A DNA stretch of 28,112 nucleotides from an uncultured Clostridia bacterium (GTDB lineage: Bacteria > Bacillota > Clostridia > Christensenellales > Aristaeellaceae). Made by a program: the position numbers and the translations under genes. Where the stretch lies: positions 1 to 28,112 of the forward strand of contig CALGBY010000140.1 of assembly GCA_937886445.1 (NCBI GenBank), written 5' to 3'. Each line of letters begins with the position of its first letter. The stretch's first letter is position 1. This document shows, one piece after another, positions 1 to 6,447 of the stretch. Below the pieces are notes generated by a model. That model was not told the DNA's origin and did not search any database. It saw only the letters and a program-made list of their open reading frames with translations.

Positions 1-260
1 ACCAACACAATCATGTATAAGAACAAATGTGAACTGTCGTCGACCGGTGTTGTATCTAAAGTGTGCACAAGGCATAATACGGTCAATCCCAGTAACGATA
101 CAATTCCAATGGAAATTTGGAACATAACCGATGCCGGCATCTCTGTCTTATCGGCAAGATATAATGCTCGTGTTGCCACAATGAAAAAACCGAACATCAT
201 AACAATTATTGATGCTTTTAGGGCAATTCCTTTTTTTATATTCCAATGTTTAATGACCAA
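1..260 (-). CDS. N-terminal part of an unidentified membrane protein (runs off the left edge)
   Basis: The minus strand is open from a TTG at 260 to the window edge (86 full codons, no stop). A GGAGG at 274-270 lies 9 nt before the TTG. The translation has a short basic start (VIKHWNIKKG), then a hydrophobic helix with the stretch SIIVMMFGFFIVA, a short polar loop (LYLADKTEMPAS), a second helix around SIGIVSLLGLTVLCLVH, and a third beginning LFLYMIVL. This looks like the multi-helix N-terminal part of a membrane protein, possibly a sensor, but the family is not recognised. Codon use is more AT-rich than in the conjugation genes, so this may be chromosomal DNA flanking the element. The opposite-strand frame (13-282) gives an unconvincing protein. 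The start codon choice rests only on the ribosome-binding site. Confidence 0.5.
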   Translation of the reverse strand, partial: MVIKHWNIKKGIALKASIIVMMFGFFIVATRALYLADKTEMPASVMFQISIGIVSLLGLTVLCLVHTLDTTPVDDSSHLFLYMIVL

Positions 261-360
261 CAGTATGTACCTCCAAATTTGACAGAGTATCTCTGCTTTT
301 CTATGTTCGTGACAGTAAATTGTCTATGGCTGAGTTCAAATAAAAGGCTTATATGGGATA

Positions 361-561
361 TCATTTGCATTTCTCCGTTTTGCTGGCTGAGCCATTTCTG
401 ATTCTCGGATCGGCAGGTTTTACCGCATCGGCGGGAATTACCCATGATCTGCCGAAACGCTCCAGACCGAGAATACGCCCTTGCTGACAGAGCTTATGTA
501 CCCTGCTTTCCGAAACACCCCACTTGTAGGACGCTTCACGAGCTGACATATATCCCTTCAT
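361..561 (-). CDS. Excisionase-like small helix-turn-helix protein
   Basis: A 66-aa protein starting at ATG 561, preceded by GGGAGGTG at 6-nt spacing. The start is MKGYMSAREASYKWGVSES, and the middle (SRVHKLCQQGRI ... GRSWVIPADA) is the winged-helix pattern of the excisionase/MerR-like HTH_17 family: helix-turn-helix followed by a W-x-IP wing. A lysine-containing polar tail follows. Such proteins bind DNA near element ends as recombination directionality factors or act as small regulators. The gene has its own promoter with a palindrome in the spacer (598-626) and a terminator upstream, so it is transcribed apart from the transfer operon. No integrase follows it: the next minus-strand gene begins at 260. 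The excisionase role is inferred from family and size. Confidence 0.75.
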   Translation of the reverse strand: MKGYMSAREASYKWGVSESRVHKLCQQGRILGLERFGRSWVIPADAVKPADPRIRNGSASKTEKCK

Positions 562-597
562 CGACGCACCTCCCGCAAATATAATTCTACAAGATAT

Positions 598-626
598 ATT
601 ATATCCGAATATGCGGATATTTGCAA
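598..626 (-). promoter_or_regulatory. Promoter with operator-like palindrome for the excisionase-like gene
   Basis: On the minus strand TTGCAA (626-621) and a perfect TATAAT (603-598) are separated by 17 nt. The spacer contains the inverted repeat ATATCCG-6 nt-CGGATAT (601-620), so a protein bound there would cover the promoter. The ribosome-binding site and ATG (561) lie about 35 nt downstream. This arrangement suggests repression or autoregulation. Confidence 0.7.
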
Positions 627-653
627 GGTGGCGGGACGATTGTTTACAAACAG

Positions 654-678
654 AAAAACGGCAGGGCACCCCCTGCCG
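654..678 (-). terminator. Intrinsic terminator upstream of the excisionase-like gene
   Basis: An inverted repeat CGGCAGG...CCTGCCG (659-678) is followed on the minus strand by TTTTTC (658-654). It lies just upstream of the 598-626 promoter and would stop leftward transcription from the transfer operon. Confidence 0.6.
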
Positions 679-722
679 AAATAATTGTATCTTAATTGTT
701 AATACGCAGAAAAACACCTTGA

Positions 723-908
723 CATATTTTTTCTCAAGAAGAAAATCTACAGTTACTTGGAAAAGATCCGGGAGATGCGTTCAGAAAGCTGTTCCAGGAG
801 AGTTTGAACGCAGTTTTGAAAGCAGAATCTGCCGCCCAGTTGGGAGCAGAACCGTATTCGGCTCTTGACTGTGCCGGACTGGAATTTAATTTTTCAATTG
901 AGGTTTGA
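723..908 (+). pseudogene. IS256-family (mutator-type) transposase fragment, N-terminal piece
   Basis: The plus strand, read in the frame following a TGA at 720-722, encodes LLGKDPGDAFRKLFQESLNA, then VLKAESAAQLGAEPY. From memory this matches the N-terminal segment of IS256-type transposases, which start with this LFQESLNAVLKAE helix region. After GAEPY the sequence diverges (SALDCAGLEF...) and stops at 906-908. No ATG lies in frame before the homology, and the remaining roughly 350 residues with the DDE catalytic site are absent. It is therefore a dead remnant, opposite in direction to the operon. It marks an old insertion in the gap between the relaxase and the excisionase-like gene. No terminal inverted repeats of the insertion sequence were identified. 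Confidence 0.6.
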
Positions 909-930
909 GATGTGAGGTGAGATGTGAGGT
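907..930. repeat. Tandem duplication of a 12-mer
   Basis: GAGATGTGAGGT occurs twice in perfect tandem (907-918 and 919-930), directly after the end of the transposase fragment. Function unknown; it could be a slippage product or a binding-site pair. Confidence 0.8.
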
Positions 931-951
931 CATACTTACTTGGCAAGCAAT

Positions 952-971
952 GCCTTTGTGCGTACAAAGGC
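952..971. repeat. Short inverted repeat in the relaxase-downstream gap
   Basis: GCCTTTGT-GCGT-ACAAAGGC is a perfect 8-bp stem with a 4-nt loop. No T-run follows on either strand, so it is not an obvious terminator by itself. It sits next to the relaxase terminator and the 12-mer tandem repeat. Confidence 0.75.
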
Positions 972-973
972 TT

Positions 974-1012
974 AAAAAATGAATGACCCCCGCTCTCGCG
1001 GAGGCCATCATT
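974..1012 (-). terminator. Intrinsic terminator after the relaxase gene
   Basis: On the minus strand a stem ATGATGGCCTCCGC/GCGGGGGTCAT with a GAGA loop is followed by TTTTTT (979-974). It lies about 75 nt after the relaxase stop and probably ends the long leftward transfer operon. A smaller hairpin (GCACCG-GAA-CGGTGC) lies immediately after the relaxase stop. Confidence 0.75.
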
Positions 1013-1085
1013 TTGCTTGTTGAGGCATATCCCCAAACCCCATATTGATCGCAGAATACTTCTGCGGCTGCGCACCGTTCCGGTG

Positions 1086-2495
1086 CTATTTTTCTTCCTG
1101 CTGGCGCTGTCTGGAACGCTCCTTTTCTTCCTCGTCAAGTTGCATGATCCGCTCAATATTTGCCTTGTAGATCAGCAGATCTCGCTGCTCATTTTTGAGC
1201 TTGTAGTAGTCGGAATACAGAGACTTTTTCTCTGCCAGCAGTTCAGCGTATTCGGCTTTCAGGCTCTTGACCGTGGGCAGTTTTTTCAAGCCCAGATCGT
1301 CAAAAGCTTTCTTTGCCGCCTTGTGGATGATGATCTCGCTTTCGTGTTCGTTGTAGAACTTCTTTGAGTAACCAGCCTTCCGGTAAGCGGCATAAACGTC
1401 TTTCGTTTTCACATAGTTGATGATCTGTTTTTGAAGCACCGCGTTCTCACTCATGCGGGCTTCATCGGCTTTGATTCTGCTTTGAAGATCATTCATTTTT
1501 TCCGAGAAACCGGAACAATACTGTTCAAAAGAAGCAAGGTCTTCAAAGTCATGCTGCTGTAAAAACAGGAGTGTTGCTGCTCTCGTTTTCAAAGCAGAAA
1601 CCTTGATCGCGCGTTCATACGCAGCGCCTTTTCCGCTTCCCAGTTTGCTCTCGATCTGTTCCAGAAGGCGGGGACGTGTGCTCTCAAATTTGACGCGACG
1701 TTTCTTATGCGGAGCGTGAGTTTTACTGCCTGCTATGACAGCCCGGAGAGCTACTTCGGAATAGTCCTCACCGAGAGATTTCAGACGGATATTCTGCTTC
1801 TGACCGGGACGGCTGAACACGATGTTTTTACCGAACCGGACTTCATACCCGCTCTGCTTCACAAGCTCGATCAGCTCATTAAAGCTCTGCGGTTTTTTCG
1901 CAAGAGCGGTATCAATGGCAGCGCGGAGAAGATCGCGGTTGCAGGGCTTTGCCTGACCGCCGAGCCACTTGTTGTAGCTCTTACCGTGAGGCTTCGGATT
2001 CTCGATCACAGATAGCCTGTGTTCCATACAGATCAGATCGCTGAGCCGTCTGACAGCCTCCGTACTGCCCCAGAAATTACGAAACTTCCGGTCGCATTCG
2101 AGCGAGGTAGAGTTCCAGTAAATGTGATTGTGAATGTGTGCCTTGTCCGTGTGTGTTGCCACGATAAAAGCGTGATCGCCTTTGGTAAATCGCATGGCAA
2201 ATTCATAGCCGATTTTGTTGGCTTCCTCCGGCGTGACTTCCCCCGGTTTGAAGGACTGGCGTATCTGATACGCGATCACATCGCTTTCCTGAACTCTGCC
2301 GGTAAGCATCCTGTACTGCCTCTTGGAATAAAGGAACTCATTGTCCGCAGTCTTCGGATCGCAGGCATAGGAGGAAACAAATTCTCCTTCGTCGGTCTTC
2401 TCCGGATTGGTGCCGTAATCAAGCCTGTCGGAAAGACTTTGCGCAATGCTTTTTCCCTTGTTGGCGTGCATGGGAATAATTCTTGTCGTTGCCAT
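1086..2495 (-). CDS. MobP-type relaxase (Relaxase/Mobilisation nuclease domain)
   Basis: A 469-aa protein starting MATTRIIPMHANKG, preceded by AAGGAGG. The N-terminal half has the MOBP hallmarks: Tyr27 in LDYGTNPEKT is the likely nicking tyrosine, TGRVQESDVIAYQIRQSF follows at 65-82, and HTDKAHIHNH at 115-124 supplies the metal-binding histidines. The C-terminal part (about 290-469) is a charged, coiled-coil-rich region ending in an E/K/R/Q tail. The enzyme should nick oriT and stay linked to the 5' end of the transferred strand, acting with MobC (2944-3273). It is the last gene of the operon. Its ribosome-binding site lies about 10 nt after a strong terminator-like hairpin (2517-2552) with no room for a promoter, so its expression depends on read-through. 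Length is normal for the family and no defect is visible. Confidence 0.93.
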   Translation of the reverse strand: MATTRIIPMHANKGKSIAQSLSDRLDYGTNPEKTDEGEFVSSYACDPKTADNEFLYSKRQYRMLTGRVQESDVIAYQIRQSFKPGEVTPEEANKIGYEFAMRFTKGDHAFIVATHTDKAHIHNHIYWNSTSLECDRKFRNFWGSTEAVRRLSDLICMEHRLSVIENPKPHGKSYNKWLGGQAKPCNRDLLRAAIDTALAKKPQSFNELIELVKQSGYEVRFGKNIVFSRPGQKQNIRLKSLGEDYSEVALRAVIAGSKTHAPHKKRRVKFESTRPRLLEQIESKLGSGKGAAYERAIKVSALKTRAATLLFLQQHDFEDLASFEQYCSGFSEKMNDLQSRIKADEARMSENAVLQKQIINYVKTKDVYAAYRKAGYSKKFYNEHESEIIIHKAAKKAFDDLGLKKLPTVKSLKAEYAELLAEKKSLYSDYYKLKNEQRDLLIYKANIERIMQLDEEEKERSRQRQQEEK

Positions 2496-2516
2496 CTGGC
2501 ACCTCCTTCAAGCTAT

Positions 2517-2552
2517 AAAAAAAGATGGCGCGAGGCTTTGATGCCCCGCGCC
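2517..2552 (-). terminator. Strong terminator-like hairpin between CD1845-type gene and relaxase
   Basis: On the minus strand GGCGCGGGGC-ATCAAA-GCCTCGCGCC forms a 10-bp stem. One pair is G-U only on this strand, which fits transcription leftward. It is followed by ATC and seven T's (2523-2517). It separates the membrane protein gene from the relaxase and may work as an attenuator. Confidence 0.8.
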
Positions 2553-2567
2553 GTTTGCGTATTGAAT

Positions 2568-2858
2568 TTATCCGTAGATTGCGTCCTTCATCCAGCAACG
2601 GAAGCGCTGAAGCTGGCCGATCAGTAGCGCCGCCAGCATAGGCAGGCCGTAGGGACTGATGAGATACGCGATCACCAGAACGATGATGCCGTTCTTCACG
2701 GAATCCAGAATCAGGACCCCCAGCCCGAGCACTCCAATCAGAATCCCGATCACGCCCAGGACAGAGCCGGAGACATGAACGAGGAAGGTGAGGAACCACA
2801 GGATCACGGAGAACAACGCGAGCACAGGTGCGAATAAAACTTTCAGAATGGTCTTCAT
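2568..2858 (-). CDS. CD1845-type small conjugative-element membrane protein
   Basis: A protein of about 96 aa (MKTILKVLFAPVLALFSV...). AAGGAGG lies 8 nt before ATG 2858; an ATG two codons earlier (2864) is too close to it. Two hydrophobic stretches cover about residues 5-60 (WFLTFLVHVSG and GVIGILIGVLGLGVLILDS). A third, IIVLVIAYLISPYGLPMLAA, follows, and the protein ends in a short charged tail. The pattern ending in LISPxGLPxLA is what I recall of the CD1845 family of conjugative-transposon membrane proteins. Function is unknown. Its place between MobC and the relaxase suggests a role in mobilisation or in docking the relaxosome at the membrane. A promoter candidate (2889-2916) precedes it. 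Confidence 0.75.
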   Translation of the reverse strand: MKTILKVLFAPVLALFSVILWFLTFLVHVSGSVLGVIGILIGVLGLGVLILDSVKNGIIVLVIAYLISPYGLPMLAALLIGQLQRFRCWMKDAIYG

Positions 2859-2888
2859 TTTCATGACCTCCTTATCTTTTCTGATTAC

Positions 2889-2916
2889 ATTATATCTGCT
2901 CCCTGCATACCTTCAA
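2889..2916 (-). promoter_or_regulatory. Candidate internal promoter for the CD1845-type/relaxase pair
   Basis: On the minus strand TTGAAG (2916-2911) and TATAAT (2894-2889) are 16 nt apart, in the gap after mobC. A hairpin at 2930-2945 precedes it, so this is a plausible operon break with a restart. It is the only convincing promoter seen inside the transfer operon. Confidence 0.5.
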
Positions 2917-2929
2917 GGATGTCGAAAAC

Positions 2930-2945
2930 AGGAGTAAATACTCCT
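2930..2945. repeat. Palindrome AGGAGTA-AA-TACTCCT, copy 1
   Basis: A 7-bp inverted repeat flanked by AAAAC on one side and ATTTT on the other. It overlaps the mobC stop codon. On the minus strand the second arm is followed by GTTTT, so it could act as a weak terminator. A near-identical palindrome with similar flanks is at 13075-13088. Confidence 0.75.
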
Positions 2946-3273
2946 ATTTTATCGCGGCAAGTTTGGCCAGTATATCATTAGCGGCCTGCCACAGTTCTTC
3001 CTGATTATGGAGTAACTGTTCCATTTCTAAATCGTAGACGCGGCCTGTGGCGTTTATCTTCCTTGCGATCTGATTCAGGTTGTTGCTGCACACCCGCAGA
3101 AGCTTAATCATTTCATTTAACTCCGGAAGATGAAGATGGATGATCATTCCGTCCAGAGCCATCTTGCGGATAAATGCACTGAGAGACTTGTACCCAAGTT
3201 GAGCACAGGTTTTTTTCATCGCCTTTTTCTCATCTTTTGAAACGCGGGTATAGACTCTTTCATCTCTGACCAT
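2944..3273 (-). CDS. mobC: MobC-like relaxosome accessory protein
   Basis: A 109-aa protein (MVRDERVYTRVSKDEKKAMKK...). The N-terminal third is a ribbon-helix-helix-like DNA-binding region (VYTRVSKDEKKAMKKTCAQ ... SLSAFIRKMAL). It is followed by the family signature LLRVCSNNLNQIARKINATG at about 82-101 and a helical tail. MobC proteins bind next to oriT and help the relaxase melt and nick the DNA. Start uncertain: ATG 3273 lies 11 nt after AAGGAG, while GTG 3282 overlaps the DUF3849 stop as GTGA but leaves only 2 nt. The AAGGAG is itself inside the DUF3849 coding end, so translation is probably coupled. Separated from the relaxase by the CD1845-type gene. Confidence 0.85.
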   Translation of the reverse strand: MVRDERVYTRVSKDEKKAMKKTCAQLGYKSLSAFIRKMALDGMIIHLHLPELNEMIKLLRVCSNNLNQIARKINATGRVYDLEMEQLLHNQEELWQAANDILAKLAAIK

Positions 3274-3278
3274 GCCTG

Positions 3279-3791
3279 TCACAGCTCCTTTTCTTTTGTC
3301 TTTGCGGGGACAGTCTTTTCGCTGACGGAGGGCTTCGGGCGCTGCAATTTTTCCAGAACGGAATCCTTTTTCTGCGGCTTCTCGCGTTCCAGTGCATACT
3401 GCTTCCGTGCCTGTGTGACGAACAGATCAGTCAGCCCCGGATGGGATTCCACCACAAAATAAACGTTGCGGTTCAGCCCCCATGCGTCAGGGTTCGGAAC
3501 AATTGGAACGGTCTGAGCCCACGCCTTATTTTCGCGTGAGATTCGACCGTCCCAGTCCTTTTCACGGACAGTATTGGCGAGTACACGGAGCATACGATCA
3601 TAGCCGAAAGCGTCCGCGACCTGCCTCACTCCGGCATCGTCAAGACGGTTATCGTGATAGTGCTCGCGGATTGCTTCTTCAATCGCTTTCTTGCAGGCAA
3701 CGTCGGCCTTGCCGGAGGCACGGTAAGCGTCAAGCTCACCGTGCTCACGGGCATATTCCGCGTTCTGCGAATAGATGGGAATGTCCTTCAC
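3279..3791 (-). CDS. DUF3849 family protein
   Basis: A 170-aa protein starting at GTG 3791, which overlaps the upstream stop as GTGA. The AAGGAGG of its ribosome-binding site is inside the DUF3846 gene. The family pattern is clear: AREHGELDAYRASGKADVAC near residues 14-33, KKAIEEAIREHYHDN, then FGYDRMLRVLANTVREKDWDGRIS around 63-86 and AWAQTVPIVP. The function of DUF3849 is not known; it recurs in Clostridial conjugative elements. The C terminus carries SVLEKLQRP (3345-3362) and a polar K/E tail, a motif shared with three other proteins of this operon. Confidence 0.85.
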   Translation of the reverse strand: MKDIPIYSQNAEYAREHGELDAYRASGKADVACKKAIEEAIREHYHDNRLDDAGVRQVADAFGYDRMLRVLANTVREKDWDGRISRENKAWAQTVPIVPNPDAWGLNRNVYFVVESHPGLTDLFVTQARKQYALEREKPQKKDSVLEKLQRPKPSVSEKTVPAKTKEKEL

Positions 3792-4279
3792 AGCGTTTCC
3801 TCCTTGTGCTTATTCGGTTTGATGTCCTTGCCGGGTTCCTTTGCCGCGGTCGGCCTGTTGAGCTTGGCAAGAACCGAAGACTTGTCACGCTCCTTTTCCT
3901 CGACCGGGATGACCATCAGGCGACCGCCCATGTTCATGAACATTTCCGGCGTTTTGAATTTCTCGCTGAACAGTTTCATCAGTTCGGGGCTGAGCGAAGC
4001 AAAATCTTCTTCGCCCAGTCCGACGATCATAAAGGTTCCGGCGACCACATCATAGATATGGCCGTCGTCATCGCGGAGCGCTCTGTTCAGTTCCTTGCCG
4101 TTCATTTTTCCCTCGTCATCGCAAATCAGCGCAACAGGTTCCCTGTAGGGATACACGGATTGAATGATCTCCGCGTCCACGGCTTTCTGAAGGGAATCAA
4201 GATCAGAGCCGATTTCCTTTGCATACGGTTTCTTGCCGGGTTCAACGACAAGAATGTTGATGGTATCAGAATTATCCAT
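3788..4279 (-). CDS. DUF3846 family protein
   Basis: A 163-aa protein (MDNSDTINILVVEPGKKPYA...). GGAGG lies 8 nt before ATG 4279 and is encoded by the last codons of the helicase gene. DUF3846 features are visible: ILVVEPGKKPYAKEIGSDLD at the start, LQKAVDAEIIQSVYP, VALICDDEGKMNGKELNRAL, and IYDVVAGTFMIVG around residues 75-87. These proteins are widespread in conjugative elements and their biochemical function is unknown. Near the C terminus lies SVLAKLNRP (3860-3877), the tail motif discussed in the findings. The downstream gene overlaps by 4 nt, so translation is coupled. Confidence 0.87.
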   Translation of the reverse strand: MDNSDTINILVVEPGKKPYAKEIGSDLDSLQKAVDAEIIQSVYPYREPVALICDDEGKMNGKELNRALRDDDGHIYDVVAGTFMIVGLGEEDFASLSPELMKLFSEKFKTPEMFMNMGGRLMVIPVEEKERDKSSVLAKLNRPTAAKEPGKDIKPNKHKEETL

Positions 4280-6333
4280 TTACCTTACCTCCATTTCATG
4301 AGTTTTCTTTTTGCCGTCCGCTTTCTGCGGAGAGTTTTCATGAAGCCTGTCCAGAACGGACGGGCGCTCTCGTTTTGCTACGACCACAGGTGCATCGGAA
4401 TCCATGACCTGTTCAATCGGAGATCTGTCGTCGATATTCAGAGCGATATTCAGCTCCGCGAGACGGGCAGATTTACGCTGCAATTCTTCTTCCTGCGGGA
4501 ACGGCTTGCCAAGCTCCGCTCTGGCAGATTCCATCTGCGCATAGGTGTTTTCAAGCTGTGCCTTTGCGTTATCCAGTCGGGTGGGGATGTTGTTCAGCGC
4601 ATTGTCGATACGGATCAGATTACCTTTCGCGTCCTTGCCGAGATCGACGCGGTGGGTCATGTTTCCTTTGAGAGTCAGCACATAGTCCTTGCCGAAGTTT
4701 TCAAGCGTCAGGGACATCTGAAAACCTCTGTAACTGCCGATTGGAACAGGCTCAAGTCCTTTGGCTTCCTTCATGGCGTCAAGGAGTGCTGCACCGGCGT
4801 TTTCCTTATCGGTCAGGGTGTCACCGCGCACCGTCATTCCGGCAAAGCCGTCCTCCGGATGCGGATGCTCCGCAAGGGTCTTCATGTCGGCTTCAAAGCC
4901 TGTGATATAGCCCTTGTACCGCTCGATCTGCTCTGGGAAGGTCTTCAGTAGATTGTCTTCCAGACGGTACTGCTGGCTCAGGTGGTTTGCCTTCATCAGC
5001 TTCAGACGGGACACGTCAATGTCCAAGTCCATCTTTTCCTTAATGCGTTCATCACCGGCGCAGAGTGCCTTGATCTCGGCATAGGAAAGAGCCGCTTCGT
5101 CAATATCTTCGCAGGAGCGAACAGGAGATTTGGAAGTCATGATCTGCGAAATGAATTTCTGTTTGTTCTCCAACGTCTGCCAGAGATACGCATCGAAGGT
5201 TGCCTCTGTCACATAACGGAAGATATGAACCTCTTTGTTTTTGTTGCCCTGACGGATGATACGGCCCGACCGCTGTTCCAGATCGCCGGGTCTCCACGGA
5301 GCATCCAGATCGTGCAGAGCCACGAGCCTGTCCTGGACATTCATGCCCGCGCCCATTTTGAAGGTGCTGCCCATGAGAACACGCACCTGACCGGAACGAA
5401 CCTTTGCGAAAAGCTCCTTCTTGCGGACTTCGGTGTTTGCATCATGGATAAAGGCAATCTGCTCCTTCGGGATGCCCTGCGCGATGAGCTTGTCGCGGAT
5501 GTCGTCATAGATCGTGAACTCCTTTTCCGGTTCCGTGTCTTTGCCTATGGCGTTTTCCAGCGCGTGAAGCTCCGTGCCATTGATCGTGCCCGCGGCTTTC
5601 GCGGCAACCTTACCGGTACCGCTTCTGCCTTTCGGCGTAGAGAGATCGCAGAAGACGAGCTGAGTGAGCTTGTCTTCCTCTCCCTCACGGTAGATACGCA
5701 CGATATTGTCCACGCACATGTTGACCTTGCTTGTGGGATCGTCAGGCAGATCAGGATTGATGACACGCTGGTCAAGTCCCAGTTTTCTGCCGTCAGAGGT
5801 GATCTTCAGCATGTTATCGACGGACGGATCGACTGTACCGGAGTGAACTCTTGCGGCTCTCTCGGAAAGCTGCTGAACCATTTCCTTCTGGATTTCCGTA
5901 GGCTGAGAAACAACATTGTGGTAGATCGGCGTCGGCGTCGGAAGATTGAGCTGATCGGATGTCTTGATGTCTGCGGCCTCCTTGAACAGATTCATCAGCT
6001 CAGGGAGGTTATAGAACTTTGCGAAACGGGTACGCGCACGATAGCCCGTTCCTTCCGGAGCAAGCTCGATAGCCGTTGTGGTCTCGCCAAAGGTGGACGC
6101 CCAACAGTCAAAATGCGAAAGCCCCTTGCGGGAAATGGTGTCGTGCTGAAGATACCGCATCATCGTGTAGAGCTCTGTCATGGAATTGGAGACCGGAGTG
6201 CCGGTTGCGAATACCACGCCGCGGCTTCCGGTGATCTCGTCGATGTACCGGCATTTCAGAAGCATATCGGAGGACTTCTGTGCATCGGAGGTAGAGAGAC
6301 CGGCGACATTACGCATCTTCGTGTACAGGAACA
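4280..6333 (-). CDS. Methylase/SNF2 helicase, second exon (C-terminal part after group II intron)
   Basis: The continuation of the gene at 9176-15395 after intron removal. Joined at 9176/6333 the split codon is C|TG, giving KN-LFLYTKMRNVAG, the usual continuation after DEAHxxKN in this family. The total is 8274 nt, exactly 2758 codons with the stop. This part contains SRGVVFATGTPVSNSMTELY (helicase motif III region), VLMGSTFKMGAGMNVQ and APWRPGDLEQRSGRIIRQGN (motifs V and VI), FDAYLWQTLENK, and then a long helical region. The end carries ERPSVLDRL and a K/E tail; its last codons (EMEVR) contain the ribosome-binding site for DUF3846. An apparent start upstream (6424) lies in intron sequence and is not real. 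Without splicing, this half cannot be joined to its ATPase half. Confidence 0.85.
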
Positions 6334-6442
6334 ATGACGATAGGTAATCCTTTGGACGTGATGTGCGGCGAAGCCGCACATCCGCTTCCTCCGGATTTTC
6401 CCCCGTCTCACGCCGGGCGTGCACCTTTCAGCGCACCCGGCC
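6334..6442 (-). ncRNA. Group II intron domains V and VI (3' ribozyme end)
   Basis: Domain V is the hairpin at about 6442-6411: GCCGGGTGCGC, a GAAA loop, then GGTGCACGCCCGGC on the minus strand, with the expected bulge. It begins a few nt after the reverse transcriptase stop. Domain VI follows. Its basal stem pairs GACG with CGTC and AATCC with GGATT. The bulged A at 6341, eighth from the 3' end, is the likely branch point. Its tip is extended by a perfect stem GATGTGCGGC/GCCGCACATC (6360-6382). Confidence 0.8.
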
Positions 6443-6447
6443 TACCA

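Noticed and set aside
13..282. Plus-strand 89-codon frame at the left edge
   Set aside because: The minus strand in the same place encodes a convincing membrane protein start with a ribosome-binding site, and the plus-strand product has no features.
562..717. N-terminal extension of the excisionase-like gene to 717
   Set aside because: It would run through the promoter, palindrome and terminator; ATG 561 has a strong ribosome-binding site and matches the family length.
3279..4300. Terminal K/E-rich residues as part of a shared C-terminal secretion signal
   Set aside because: The last few residues of these proteins are explained by the overlapping ribosome-binding sites of the next genes, so only the SVLxKL/SVLxRL part is kept as a possible signal.
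6334..6424. Apparent N-terminal start of a separate helicase gene at 6424
   Set aside because: The first residues are translated from intron domains V/VI; the real exon begins at 6333 and has no start codon of its own.
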